Shown piece after piece: positions 16,422 to 25,690 of a DNA stretch of 64,000 nt; the stretch's first letter is position 1; each line of letters starts with the position of its first letter. A model generated the notes under the pieces. The model was not told the DNA's origin and ran no database searches. It saw only the letters and a list, made by a program, of their open reading frames with translations. Source of the stretch: Cacconaster sp045617505 (GTDB lineage: Bacteria > Bacteroidota > Bacteroidia > Bacteroidales > UBA932); assembly GCA_045617505.1 (NCBI GenBank), contig JAZLIS010000064.1:1-64000 (forward strand), written 5' to 3'. The position numbers were made by a program, and so were the translations under genes.

Positions 16422-17282
16422 ATGAGACAACTCAAGATTACAAAGTCAATCACCAACCGTGAAAGTGCCTCCCTTGACAAATATCTTCAGGAGATAGGCA
16501 GGGAGGAACTCATATCAGTTGAAGAGGAAGTGGAACTGGCACAAAGAATCAGGAAAGGTGACCAGGAAGCTCTTGAAAAGCTGACCCGCGCAAATCTGCG
16601 TTTTGTGGTGTCGGTGGCCAAACAGTATCAGAATCAAGGTATCAGTCTTCCTGACCTTATCAATGAAGGCAACCTCGGCCTCATCAAGGCGGCCGAGAAA
16701 TTCGACGAGACACGCGGTTTCAAATTCATCTCCTATGCAGTCTGGTGGATACGCCAGTCCATTCTGCAGGCTCTTGCCGAACAGAGCAGGATTGTCCGCC
16801 TGCCTTTGAATCAGGTCGGTTCCCTCAACAAGATAAACAAGGCTCTTTCCAAATTCGAGCAGGAGAACGAACGAATGCCTTCTCCTGATGAACTTGCCGA
16901 GATGCTGGAGATTCCCCGCGAGAAAATCGCCGATACCCTGAGAGTTTCGGGAAGGCACGTCTCCGTTGACGCTCCATTCAATGAAGGTGAGGACAACAGT
17001 CTTCTTGACGTACTTGTCAACGCCGATTCTCCGATTGCCGACAAGGGTCTTGTCAACGAATCCCTCAATACGGAAATAGACCGTGCTCTCTCCACTCTGA
17101 CCGAAAGGGAGCGCGACATAGTCAAATATTTCTTCGGCATAGGATGCCAGGAGATGACTCTGGAAGAGATAGGGGAGAAATTCGGTCTCACCAGGGAACG
17201 TGTCCGTCAGATTAAGGAGAAAGCAATCCGCCGTCTGCGTCACAGTGCCAGAAGCAAACTTCTCAAAGGATATTTAGGATAG
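16422..17282 (+). CDS. rpoD: primary sigma factor RpoD (sigma-A, short Bacteroidota form)
   Basis: The 286-residue sigma-70 factor lacks region 1.1 and the long non-conserved insert of proteobacterial RpoD, as is normal in Bacteroidota. Region 1.2 (SLDKYLQEIGREELIS) is at residues 12-27. Region 2 has LRFVVSVAKQYQ, DLINEGNLGLIKAAEKFD and FKFISYAVWWIRQSI. Region 3 covers about 125-200. Region 4 ends with the helix-turn-helix EIGEKFGLTRERVRQIKEKA near residue 250. It directs RNA polymerase to the TTG / TAnnTTTG promoters seen throughout this window. No Shine-Dalgarno precedes it; instead a hairpin abuts the start. argS follows after two bases. Confidence 0.95.
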   Translation: MRQLKITKSITNRESASLDKYLQEIGREELISVEEEVELAQRIRKGDQEALEKLTRANLRFVVSVAKQYQNQGISLPDLINEGNLGLIKAAEKFDETRGFKFISYAVWWIRQSILQALAEQSRIVRLPLNQVGSLNKINKALSKFEQENERMPSPDELAEMLEIPREKIADTLRVSGRHVSVDAPFNEGEDNSLLDVLVNADSPIADKGLVNESLNTEIDRALSTLTERERDIVKYFFGIGCQEMTLEEIGEKFGLTRERVRQIKEKAIRRLRHSARSKLLKGYLG

Positions 17283-17284
17283 CA

Positions 17285-19057
17285 ATGACAGATTCGTTCA
17301 AGTATATAGGCGAAGCGGCTGTTGCGGCTGTAAAGGAGTTGTACGGGGCGGAAGTGAATCAGGAACTTCTCCAGTTGCAGCCTACCCGCAAAGAGTTTGA
17401 AGGTGACGTCACTCTTGTCGTTTTTCCTCTTCTTAAAATCAGCCGCAAGTCACCTGAGGTGACGGCTGCGGAAATAGGCGGATGGATTTCGGAGAACTTA
17501 AGCGCGGTTTCCGGATTCAATGTGGTCAAAGGTTTTCTCAATATCAAGATGTCTGCTCTGTTCTGGAGTGAAATCCTGCATCAGATTGCATCTGAACAAA
17601 ATTTCGGACAACTTCCTCCGACAGGGAAGACTGTGATGGTCGAGTTTTCGTCCCCGAACACCAACAAACCGCTCCATCTGGGACACGTGCGCAACAATCT
17701 TCTCGGGTGGAGTGTCTCAAAGCTACTTGCCGCCAACGGCCACAATGTCATCAAGGTCAATCTTGTAAATGACAGGGGCATCCATATCTGCAAGTCGATG
17801 CTTGCCTGGCTCAAGTGCGGAAACGGCATCACCCCCGAAGTTGCCGGAAAGAAAGGTGACCACCTTATCGGAGACTTCTACGTGAAGTTCAACGACCTTT
17901 ACAAGGAAGATGTTGCACGGCTTGTTGCAGACGGAATGAGTCAGGAGGAGGCTGAAAAGGAGGCTCCCGTACTCAAGGAGGCGCAGGCGATGCTCCTGAA
18001 GTGGGAGCAGGGGGACCCTGAAGTCCGCGCTCTATGGCAGAAGATGAACGGATGGGTATATTCCGGTTTCGACCGGACGTATGCGAATCTGGGCATCTCG
18101 TTCGATAAGATATATTATGAATCAAATACTTATCTTCTCGGTAAATCCCTTGTGGAAGACGGCTTGAAGAAAGGCGTCTTTTTCCGCAGGGAGGATAATT
18201 CCGTCTGGTGCGACCTTACCGGAGACGGCCTCGACCAGAAGCTTCTTCTTCGCAGCGACGGCACTTCGGTATATATGACGCAGGATCTCGGTACAGCCTG
18301 TGCCCGTCACGAGGAGTTCAATTTCGATGAGCATATCTATGTAGTGGGCAATGAGCAGAACTACCATTTCCAGGTTCTCAAGCTGATTTTGGGTAAACTT
18401 GGATTCGGCTGGTCCGATGCCATATATCATCTCTCCTACGGAATGGTGGAACTGCCCGAAGGGAAGATGAAATCACGCGAAGGTACCGTTGTGGATGCCG
18501 ATGACCTGATTGAAAAGATGTACAACACGGCAAAAGAGACTTCGCTGGAGCTCGGCAAACTTGACGGTATGAGTGATTCCGAGAAAGATTCACTTTATCG
18601 AATGCTTTCTATGGGAGCACTCAAGTACTTCATTATCAAGGTTGACCCTAAGAAGACGATGCTTTTTGACCCTAAGGAGTCGATTGACTTCAACGGGAAC
18701 ACAGGCCCGTTCATACAATATACGCACGCAAGAATCAAATCCATACTGAGAAAAGCCGGCGGCATACACTGTGAAAGGGTTGCCCCGCTTATCCCCAAGG
18801 AGGAGACACTCATAGCCGCGCTGGCCTCGTATCCGGACAAGGTGAGGGAGGCTGGGACCGCACATTCTCCCTCCGTTCTGGCCAATTACGCATACGATTT
18901 GGCGAAAGCCTTCAACCAGTACTATCACGACACCAGAATCCTTCAGGAAGAGGATGTCGCCGTCAGGGAGCAGCGGCTTCTGCTTTTGGACGTGATTGCG
19001 CGCGTGCTCACCCATTCTATGGGCATTCTGGGAATAGAACTGCCTGAAAGGATGTGA
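17285..19057 (+). CDS. argS: arginyl-tRNA synthetase
   Basis: This is a 590-residue class I synthetase that charges tRNA-Arg. The N-terminal Add-1 domain (residues 1-115) is followed by SSPNTNKPLHLGHVRNNLLG with the HIGH-type motif HLGH near residue 133. YGMVELPEGKMKSREGTVV takes the place of KMSKS, as usual for ArgRS. The C-terminal DALR anticodon-binding domain (about 470-590) includes SVLANYAYDLAKAFNQYYHD. It lies two bases after rpoD, and its TGA overlaps a possible GTG start of the next gene. Confidence 0.97.
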   Translation: MTDSFKYIGEAAVAAVKELYGAEVNQELLQLQPTRKEFEGDVTLVVFPLLKISRKSPEVTAAEIGGWISENLSAVSGFNVVKGFLNIKMSALFWSEILHQIASEQNFGQLPPTGKTVMVEFSSPNTNKPLHLGHVRNNLLGWSVSKLLAANGHNVIKVNLVNDRGIHICKSMLAWLKCGNGITPEVAGKKGDHLIGDFYVKFNDLYKEDVARLVADGMSQEEAEKEAPVLKEAQAMLLKWEQGDPEVRALWQKMNGWVYSGFDRTYANLGISFDKIYYESNTYLLGKSLVEDGLKKGVFFRREDNSVWCDLTGDGLDQKLLLRSDGTSVYMTQDLGTACARHEEFNFDEHIYVVGNEQNYHFQVLKLILGKLGFGWSDAIYHLSYGMVELPEGKMKSREGTVVDADDLIEKMYNTAKETSLELGKLDGMSDSEKDSLYRMLSMGALKYFIIKVDPKKTMLFDPKESIDFNGNTGPFIQYTHARIKSILRKAGGIHCERVAPLIPKEETLIAALASYPDKVREAGTAHSPSVLANYAYDLAKAFNQYYHDTRILQEEDVAVREQRLLLLDVIARVLTHSMGILGIELPERM

Positions 19058-19059
19058 TT

Positions 19060-20631
19060 ATGGACTTCTGTTCCATACCCACGTCCAGAAGGGAAGTGGA
19101 AGCCCTCGGGTGGAATTACATCGACGTAATTCTCTTTACCGGAGATGCCTATATTGATCATCCCTCATTCGGAACGGCCATCATAGCGAGGGTGCTTGAA
19201 GCGGCAGGCTATCGTGTGGCAGTTGTTCCTCAGCCCAACTGGCGGGATGACCTGCGTGATTTCAGGAAGCTCGGGGCTCCGCGCCTCTTTTTCGGAGTCA
19301 CCTCAGGATCTATGGATTCGATGGTCAACCATTATACCGCTGCCAGAAGGTTGCGGAGTGACGACGCCTATACACCGGAGGGGCGGGCGGGAGCAAGGCC
19401 GGACAGGGCCACGACTGTATATACACGGATTTTGAAGGAACTTTATCCGGAAGTGCCGGTTGTTATAGGGGGAATCGAGGCATCCCTTCGCAGGGAACCC
19501 CATTATGACTATTGGTCTGACACTGTCCGTCCATCCATTCTTGAAGAATCCGGTGCCGACTGTCTGGTCAGCGGGATGGGGGAACTGTCAGTCCTTTACA
19601 TTGCTGACAAGTTAGGAGGTAAATTCGGCAGAAGAGTCTCTCTGAAGATTGCCGGAGACCTTGAAAGTCAGGTGAAGGTCGAAGGAAAGATAATTTCCGC
19701 AGCTCCTTTGTCAACCGCGCAGCTGGACTGGGTATATGGCCTGCCATATACCAAATTGCCGCATCCCAGATATAAGGGGAAGAGAATACCTGCATACGAT
19801 ATGATAAAGTTTTCCGTAACCACCCATCGCGGTTGTTTCGGAGGATGCAATTTTTGCGCAATCACCGCCCACCAGGGCAAGACGATACAGTCCAGGAGCG
19901 AAGAGTCAATCATAAGTGAAATCACCGCCCTTACCGCTCATCCGAAATTCAGGGGAACGATAACCGACCTCGGGGCTCCCACCGCAAATATGTACAGGAT
20001 GGGCGGGAAGGACCTTTCTCTCTGCTCGAAATGCAGGCGTCATTCCTGCCTTTTCCCTTCCGTGTGCGGGAACCTCAATCACGACCATACCCCTCTTATC
20101 CGTTTGTATGAGAGGGTTCTGGCAATGCCGGGCGTGAAGCACGTATATATCGGCAGCGGCATCAGATACGATTTGTTTCTGGATGAAAACGGCTTTCTGG
20201 ACGAAGCTGGAAGAAGATATTTCGAACAGCTTGTGCTACGGCATACATCCGGACGTCTGAAGGTTGCCCCCGAGCATACCGAAGACCACGTGCTGAAGGC
20301 AATGGCAAAACCCTCCTTCAAGCTTTTCGAAAGGCTAAGGGTGGAGTTCGACCGGCTGGTGAGCAGCCATAAACTCAAGTACCAGCTTGTCCCGTATTTC
20401 ATTTCATCACACCCGGGATGCACGGAAAAGGATATGGAGGCCCTTTCTCGCAAGGTGTCGCTTCATGGTCTATATATGGATCAGGTTCAGGATTTCACAC
20501 CTACTCCGATGACGGTTTCCACCCGTATGTACCATACCGGAACAGACCCTTTTACCGGTGAAAGAATCTTTGTGGAACGCGATGTGGCGAAAAAACAGAG
20601 GCAGAAATCTTTTTTCTTCAGGAAACATTGA
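19060..20631 (+). CDS. YgiQ-family radical SAM protein
   Basis: The 523-residue protein has an N-terminal cobalamin-binding-like region (about residues 1-230, with DYWSDTVRPSILEESGADCL and VIGGIEASLRR) and a radical SAM core. The 4Fe-4S motif CFGGCNFCA is near residue 263. APEHTEDHVLKAMAKPSF and VQDFTPTPMTVSTRMYHTG are family signatures. YgiQ proteins are widespread but have no settled reaction. This copy is shorter than many 600-700-residue members because the C-terminal tail is reduced. I start at ATG 19,060; a GTG at 19,054 overlapping the argS stop would add two residues. Confidence 0.9.
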   Translation: MDFCSIPTSRREVEALGWNYIDVILFTGDAYIDHPSFGTAIIARVLEAAGYRVAVVPQPNWRDDLRDFRKLGAPRLFFGVTSGSMDSMVNHYTAARRLRSDDAYTPEGRAGARPDRATTVYTRILKELYPEVPVVIGGIEASLRREPHYDYWSDTVRPSILEESGADCLVSGMGELSVLYIADKLGGKFGRRVSLKIAGDLESQVKVEGKIISAAPLSTAQLDWVYGLPYTKLPHPRYKGKRIPAYDMIKFSVTTHRGCFGGCNFCAITAHQGKTIQSRSEESIISEITALTAHPKFRGTITDLGAPTANMYRMGGKDLSLCSKCRRHSCLFPSVCGNLNHDHTPLIRLYERVLAMPGVKHVYIGSGIRYDLFLDENGFLDEAGRRYFEQLVLRHTSGRLKVAPEHTEDHVLKAMAKPSFKLFERLRVEFDRLVSSHKLKYQLVPYFISSHPGCTEKDMEALSRKVSLHGLYMDQVQDFTPTPMTVSTRMYHTGTDPFTGERIFVERDVAKKQRQKSFFFRKH

Positions 20632-20636
20632 TTTTT

Positions 20637-20668
20637 TTTGCTTGTGTAAAAAAAACGGCCTATTATTG
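20637..20668 (+). promoter_or_regulatory. promoter of the 121-residue acidic protein gene
   Basis: TTTG (20,637-20,640), 20 bases, then TATTATTG (20,661-20,668): correct spacing with one mismatch in the -7 box. The start codon follows 15 bases later. Confidence 0.5.
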
Positions 20669-20683
20669 CATAGTAAAAATCGA

Positions 20684-21049
20684 ATGAATATGGCCGAGCC
20701 GGTAAACAAGAAAAGAGCTGTCATCAGTTACGAAAATCTATCCCAGGAATTGCTTGATGCTTTCAAGGAGAAGTATCCTCACGGTTATGCAGATTATATG
20801 GGTGATATTTTCAAGGTTGAAAAGCCTAACGGAGATTTCTTCTATGCTGTTTCACTTGAGGTCCCCGATGCGATATATTTGGTAAAAATCAAAGTCAGGA
20901 TTGATGATTATCAGGATGTGGAGAATGATTTGTTCAAGGACGAAGATTCTGACGATGAAGCAGATGGAGAAGAGAGTGACGAGCGGTTCCCTCAACCGGA
21001 TGACGATATAGCCGCCGCCGAGGCGGCCGAGGCGGACGGCGATGAGTAG
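20684..21049 (+). CDS. conserved small acidic protein, function unknown
   Basis: The first 75 of 121 residues form a compact domain (VISYENLSQELLDAFKEKYP, then GDFFYAVSLEVPDAIYLVKI). The last 45 are a highly acidic, low-complexity tail rich in Asp, Glu and Ala. I know the pattern as a Bacteroidales hypothetical but cannot give a function. The acidic tail is of the kind that binds basic partners. Start may be ATG 20,684 or 20,690. It overlaps the ClC channel gene by eight bases, so the two are translated together. Confidence 0.75.
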   Translation: MNMAEPVNKKRAVISYENLSQELLDAFKEKYPHGYADYMGDIFKVEKPNGDFFYAVSLEVPDAIYLVKIKVRIDDYQDVENDLFKDEDSDDEADGEESDERFPQPDDDIAAAEAAEADGDE

Positions 21050-22775
21050 GCCGTTGTCCGAGAAGACGAGGTTGCAGGCTCTTGCGATTGTGGTCGGGCT
21101 GCTCTGCGGCTTATCAGCTGTCGTACTGATGAATATGATACACCTGATCCAGCATGGATTGGGTTTTCTTTTCGAGAACCAGTACGATTGGATTCTTTAC
21201 CTCCTTTGTCCGGGAGCCGGTATGTTGCTCTCCCTGCTCTTTGTAAAGTATTTCGTCAGGGAGGATATCGGCCACGGTGTTACCAAAGTGCTCACCGCTA
21301 TATCCAAGAATGAGTCCAACATCTCTTCCAAGAACACTTGGGCATCCATAGTTTCCAGTGCTATGACCATCGGTTTCGGCGGAAGCGTCGGAGCGGAGGC
21401 ACCGATTGTATATACCGGTGCGGCGATAGGTTCCAATGTGGGCCGGAAAGCCGCTCTTTCGCAGAAAAACGTTACAATCCTGCTCGGATGCGGTGCTGCC
21501 GCGGCTATTGCGGGTATATTCAAGGCACCTCTGGCCGGAGTGCTTTTCACGCTGGAAATTCTGATGTTCAACATATCGATGACATCAATACTGCCTGTCC
21601 TGATTTCTTCCGTGACAGCTACAGTAGTTACATATCTGCTTGTGGGGAATGAAGTTACCTTTGCAAATTCCCTTGAAGCCTTCAGGATGGCAAATATGCC
21701 GTTCTACCTTGTTCTGGGTATCTTCTGCGGCGGAATGTCCCTCTATTTCATCAAGATGACGCTCAAGGCGGAGGACAGGATGCGAAAGATAAGAAAAACC
21801 TGGGTGCGATGGCTGGTGTCAGCGTTGACGCTGGGTATATTGATTCTTGTCTGCCCGCCTCTTTTCGGGGAGGGGTACGGCTCGCTGACATATATGCTGA
21901 CTGACAATGCGGACCGTCTCACCGCCGACTTTTCGACGAAACTGATTGAAAATCCCTGGATATTCCTTGTCTTTGCGGCTCTTGTAATGTTTCTGAAGGT
22001 CTTTGCCACTGCATTGACCAATGCCGGAGGCGGAGTGGGCGGTACGTTCGGTCCTACCCTTGTCACAGGTGGCTTTGCCGGTTTCGTGGTGGCACGTCTC
22101 ATTAATATGACAGGGATTGCGGTTGTCCCTGAAGCCAATTTCACTCTTGTCGGTATGGCCGGTCTCATGGCCGGGGTGATGCAGGCCCCTATGACCGCCA
22201 TCTTCCTGATAGCTGAAATAACGGGCGGATATGAGCTGCTTCTTCCTCTGATTCTCACTTCTACGGTAAGTTTTGCCACTATCAGGACGGTCGAGCCATA
22301 TTCCATCTATTCGAAACGTATTGCGGCTTCCGGTGAACTCCTCACTCACGACAGCGATCAGGCCGTTCTGACTCTGCTCAAGACATCGAACCTTATAGAC
22401 ACCGATTTTGTCGTGGTAAGGCAGGATGCCTATCTGAGAGATGTTGTAGAGGCTGTCAGAAAGTCTCCACGGGATATATTTCCGGTCCTGGACGCGATGG
22501 ACCATTTCTGTGGGGAGATAACCCTTAACAGCATACGCGAGATAATGTTCGACAGTTCCGCTTATGATTCGGTCAAAGTTGTTTCTGTGATGAAAAGTGT
22601 CCCTTCATTCGTATATACGGATGAGAGCATGGAGAGTGTGATGGACAAATTTGAAAGGACTGGAGTCCTCACTCTTCCGGTACTTGACGATGAGAACAAG
22701 TTCCTCGGATATATTGCCAAGAGCGAAATATTCACTTCCTACCGCAATCAGTTGAAGGAGTTTTCAAATGAATAG
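21042..22775 (+). CDS. ClC-family chloride channel or Cl-/H+ antiporter with CBS domains
   Basis: The 577-residue membrane protein has about ten to twelve hydrophobic helices in residues 10-420 and a cytoplasmic CBS pair at about 440-570. Chloride-selectivity motifs are present in family form: GHGVT for GSGIP (about residue 77), GSVGAEAP for GKEGP (about residue 115) and GGTFGPT for GxFxP (about residue 333). The equivalent of the gating glutamate is the Glu in GAEAP. CBS domains usually bind adenine nucleotides and regulate transport. Both ends overlap neighbours by eight bases, giving a tight acidic protein-ClC-tex operon. Confidence 0.93.
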   Translation: MSRPLSEKTRLQALAIVVGLLCGLSAVVLMNMIHLIQHGLGFLFENQYDWILYLLCPGAGMLLSLLFVKYFVREDIGHGVTKVLTAISKNESNISSKNTWASIVSSAMTIGFGGSVGAEAPIVYTGAAIGSNVGRKAALSQKNVTILLGCGAAAAIAGIFKAPLAGVLFTLEILMFNISMTSILPVLISSVTATVVTYLLVGNEVTFANSLEAFRMANMPFYLVLGIFCGGMSLYFIKMTLKAEDRMRKIRKTWVRWLVSALTLGILILVCPPLFGEGYGSLTYMLTDNADRLTADFSTKLIENPWIFLVFAALVMFLKVFATALTNAGGGVGGTFGPTLVTGGFAGFVVARLINMTGIAVVPEANFTLVGMAGLMAGVMQAPMTAIFLIAEITGGYELLLPLILTSTVSFATIRTVEPYSIYSKRIAASGELLTHDSDQAVLTLLKTSNLIDTDFVVVRQDAYLRDVVEAVRKSPRDIFPVLDAMDHFCGEITLNSIREIMFDSSAYDSVKVVSVMKSVPSFVYTDESMESVMDKFERTGVLTLPVLDDENKFLGYIAKSEIFTSYRNQLKEFSNE

Positions 22776-24915
22776 CATTTATGTCAATTACATAGCTTCC
22801 CAGCTGTCAGTCAAGGCCTGGCAGGTCGAGAACTGCATTCAGATGTTGGAAGAGGGGGCTACTGTCCCGTTCATAAGCAGATATCGTAAGGAGCGTACCG
22901 GTTCAATGGACGATGTGACGGTCGCAGAGGTCAGGCATTACCACCAGAAATTCTCCGAGTTGGAGAAACGCAAGGAGGCAATTCTGAAAAGTATAGAAGA
23001 GCAGGGAAAACTTTCGGACAGCCTTCGGGCCGCCATAGAAGGGGAGACAGATGCAAGAACGGTGGAGGACCTCTATCTTCCTTACCGGCCGAAACGGCGC
23101 ACCCGAGCTACGGTTGCAAGGGAGAAGGGGCTGGAACCGCTTGCAAGTCGTATCTTTGATTGTTCCTGTGCCAATCCTTCTCAGGAGGCGCAACGTTTCG
23201 TAAAGGGAGATGTAGCGTCTGTGGAAGACGCGCTTGCCGGTGCCAGAGATATCATTGCCGAGACTGTTTCCGAGAATCAGGCTGTCCGCTCCGTCTTGCG
23301 TGACCTCTATGCCAAATGGGGCGCTGTGTCATCCAGAGTTTCCGGCAAGGCTGAAAGTGAAGCGGAGGCTGATAAATACCGCAATTATTTTGATTACAGG
23401 GAGAAACTGGACAGAATACCTTCCCATAGGATGCTTGCTGTCCTAAGGGCGGCCGATTCGGGACACGTTAAGGTCAAGATTGACGTTCAGGAGGAGTATG
23501 CCCTTGAGCGCATCAACCGTCAAATTATCAACAGGAGGGGATCAAGACCTTCCTCAGGCTGCAGGGATCAACTCAGAATGGCGATATCCGATTCCTACAA
23601 GAGGTTGTTACATCCTTCCATTGAGAATGAAACACTCTCTTCTGCAAAAGAAAAGGCTGATCTGGAGGCAATAAAAGTGTTCGGTGAGAATCTGGGGGAA
23701 CTTCTTCTTGCCCCTCCGGTCGGTCAGAAAAGAACTCTTGCCATAGATCCGGGATTCCGGACCGGCTGCAAGGTGGTCTGTCTCGATGCTCAGGGAGAGT
23801 TGCTGCATAACGATACTATTTTTCCTCATCCTCCGGTAAATGAGAAAATCGCCTCTATGAAGAAGATTTCACAACTTGTAGAGGCCTACAAGATAGAAGT
23901 GATTGCAATCGGAAACGGAACTGCAGGACGCGAGACGGAAGAGTTTATCAGGAAAATCGCACTCCCGGAAGGAGTGAAGGTCTATTCAGTCTCCGAGGAC
24001 GGTGCTTCGGTCTATTCCGCCTCGGATGTAGCCAGAAAAGAGTTCCCCCTATATGATGTCACTGTCAGGGGAGCTGTCTCAATAGGCAGGCGACTGATGG
24101 ACCCTCTCGCAGAATTGGTCAAAATTGAGCCCAAATCCATAGGTGTGGGACAGTATCAGCACGATGTGGATCAGTCGCTTCTGAAGAGCAGGCTCGATGA
24201 GACGGTCGAAAGCTGCGTGAACAGAGTGGGGGTGAACCTTAACACGGCATCCAGCTACCTGTTGGCATATGTTTCCGGAATCGGACCGGCTCTGGCGGAA
24301 AACATAGTCGAATACAGGACTGCAAACGGCCCTTTCAGGAACAGAAATCAGTTGATGTCTGTTAAACGCTTGGGAGAGAAGGTTTTTGAACAGTGCGCCG
24401 GGTTCCTTCGAATACCTGATTCAGACAACCCTCTTGACAATACTGCAGTTCACCCGGAAAGATATGCTCTGGTAGGGAAAATGGCCCGTGATGCAGGGAT
24501 GTCTCTTGAGAAGTTCGTCGCAATGGCTCCGGAATTTTCCCGGAATGACCTTGACAGGTATATTTCGGATGATATCGGAATACAGACCTTGACCGATATA
24601 ATGACAGAACTTTCCAAGAAGGGGCGAGACCCCCGTGGGGAAATCGGAGTTTTTGAATTTGACCGGGACATCCATTCAATGGAAGATTTGCGGGAAGGGA
24701 TGGTTCTTCCCGGAATTGTCACAAATGTAACGGCTTTCGGAGCATTCATCGACATAGGCATACACGAGAACGGGCTTCTCCACGTCTCCCAAATGTCCGA
24801 CAGGAGAGTTTCAGATCCGTCTGCCGTCGTGAGGGTTCATCAACATCTGATGGTCCGTGTGATTGGTGTTGACCTGAACAGAAAGAGGATTTCCCTTTCA
24901 TTGAGAAGTGTCTGA
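22768..24915 (+). CDS. tex: Tex-family S1 RNA-binding protein
   Basis: Tex is a conserved nucleic-acid-binding protein linked to transcription and stress tolerance. The 715-residue copy has the expected parts in order: an N-terminal helical Tex domain (PFISRYRKERTGSMDD, DLYLPYRPKRRTRAT), a YqgF/RNase H-like domain (LAIDPGFRTGCKVVCLD, near residue 325), helix-hairpin-helix motifs (NTASSYLLAYVSGIGPALAE, near 495) and a C-terminal S1 domain (about 645-715, with GIVTNVTAFGAFIDIG). Nothing is missing. Its start lies within the ClC gene (ATGAATAG). Confidence 0.95.
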   Translation: MNSIYVNYIASQLSVKAWQVENCIQMLEEGATVPFISRYRKERTGSMDDVTVAEVRHYHQKFSELEKRKEAILKSIEEQGKLSDSLRAAIEGETDARTVEDLYLPYRPKRRTRATVAREKGLEPLASRIFDCSCANPSQEAQRFVKGDVASVEDALAGARDIIAETVSENQAVRSVLRDLYAKWGAVSSRVSGKAESEAEADKYRNYFDYREKLDRIPSHRMLAVLRAADSGHVKVKIDVQEEYALERINRQIINRRGSRPSSGCRDQLRMAISDSYKRLLHPSIENETLSSAKEKADLEAIKVFGENLGELLLAPPVGQKRTLAIDPGFRTGCKVVCLDAQGELLHNDTIFPHPPVNEKIASMKKISQLVEAYKIEVIAIGNGTAGRETEEFIRKIALPEGVKVYSVSEDGASVYSASDVARKEFPLYDVTVRGAVSIGRRLMDPLAELVKIEPKSIGVGQYQHDVDQSLLKSRLDETVESCVNRVGVNLNTASSYLLAYVSGIGPALAENIVEYRTANGPFRNRNQLMSVKRLGEKVFEQCAGFLRIPDSDNPLDNTAVHPERYALVGKMARDAGMSLEKFVAMAPEFSRNDLDRYISDDIGIQTLTDIMTELSKKGRDPRGEIGVFEFDRDIHSMEDLREGMVLPGIVTNVTAFGAFIDIGIHENGLLHVSQMSDRRVSDPSAVVRVHQHLMVRVIGVDLNRKRISLSLRSV

Positions 24916-24931
24916 ATTGAAAAATTAATGC

Positions 24932-24953
24932 TATATTTGCAAAATACAGGAGG
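24932..24953 (+). promoter_or_regulatory. promoter -7 box and a rare Shine-Dalgarno
   Basis: TATATTTG at 24,932-24,939 matches TAnnTTTG. CAGGAGGG at 24,946-24,953 is a strong Shine-Dalgarno sequence eight bases before ATG 24,962, unusual in this window where most starts have none. Confidence 0.6.
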
Positions 24954-24961
24954 GCCATTCC

Positions 24962-25690
24962 ATGCATAAGAAAGTCATTATCATTCCTACCTACAACGAA
25001 AAGGAGAACATCGCAAAAATAATCAGAGCTGTCAGAGATCTTGAGGGCGATTACCATATCCTGGTGATAGACGACGGGTCTCCGGACGGCACTGCAACCA
25101 TAGTCAGGGGACTGCAGGAGAAAGAGTTTGCAGACTCTCTCTTTATGATAGAAAGGAGAGGCAAACAGGGTTTGGGCACTGCCTACATCACCGGTTTCAA
25201 ATGGGCGCTTGAGAATGGCTATGACTATATCTTCGAGATGGATGCCGACTTCTCGCATAAACCCGGCGATGTTCCCAGACTTTATCAGGCCTGTGTCGAG
25301 AATGAGGCCGACCTGGCCATCGGTTCCAGATATTGCAACGGCATAAGTGTAATCAATTGGCCTATCGGCAGAGTTGTGATGTCCTACTATGCGTCCGCGT
25401 ATGTACGGACAGTGCTTGGGATGAAAATCTACGATACAACCGCAGGCTTCAAGTGCTATTCCCGCAAGCTTCTGAACACCATAGATTTCGACAGGATAAA
25501 AATGCGGGGTTACGGTTTCCAGATCGAGATGAAGTACAATGCGTTCAAGTTGGGATTCAAGATTGTGGAGGTTCCCATCATATTTGAAGACCGCAAGGAA
25601 GGAACCAGCAAGATGTCTTCAAGCATCTTTGGGGAGGCCTTCAGCGGTGTCTTGAAATTGCGTTTCCGCAGGATAAAACCCCGTGTCTGA
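24962..25690 (+). CDS. polyprenol monophosphomannose synthase-like glycosyltransferase
   Basis: This is a 242-residue GT2 enzyme of the DPM1 type, which moves mannose from GDP-mannose to a lipid phosphate carrier. The nucleotide-binding start VIIIPTYNEKENIAKII is at residues 5-21, DDGSPDGT near 37, the metal-binding DADFSH near 95, and GSRYCNG near 120. FKCYSRKLL and RGYGFQIEMKYNAF are typical of DPM1 relatives. There is no C-terminal membrane domain, as in soluble DPM1 forms. The TGA shares a base with the ATG of ftsY, so the genes are coupled. Confidence 0.9.
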   Translation: MHKKVIIIPTYNEKENIAKIIRAVRDLEGDYHILVIDDGSPDGTATIVRGLQEKEFADSLFMIERRGKQGLGTAYITGFKWALENGYDYIFEMDADFSHKPGDVPRLYQACVENEADLAIGSRYCNGISVINWPIGRVVMSYYASAYVRTVLGMKIYDTTAGFKCYSRKLLNTIDFDRIKMRGYGFQIEMKYNAFKLGFKIVEVPIIFEDRKEGTSKMSSSIFGEAFSGVLKLRFRRIKPRV

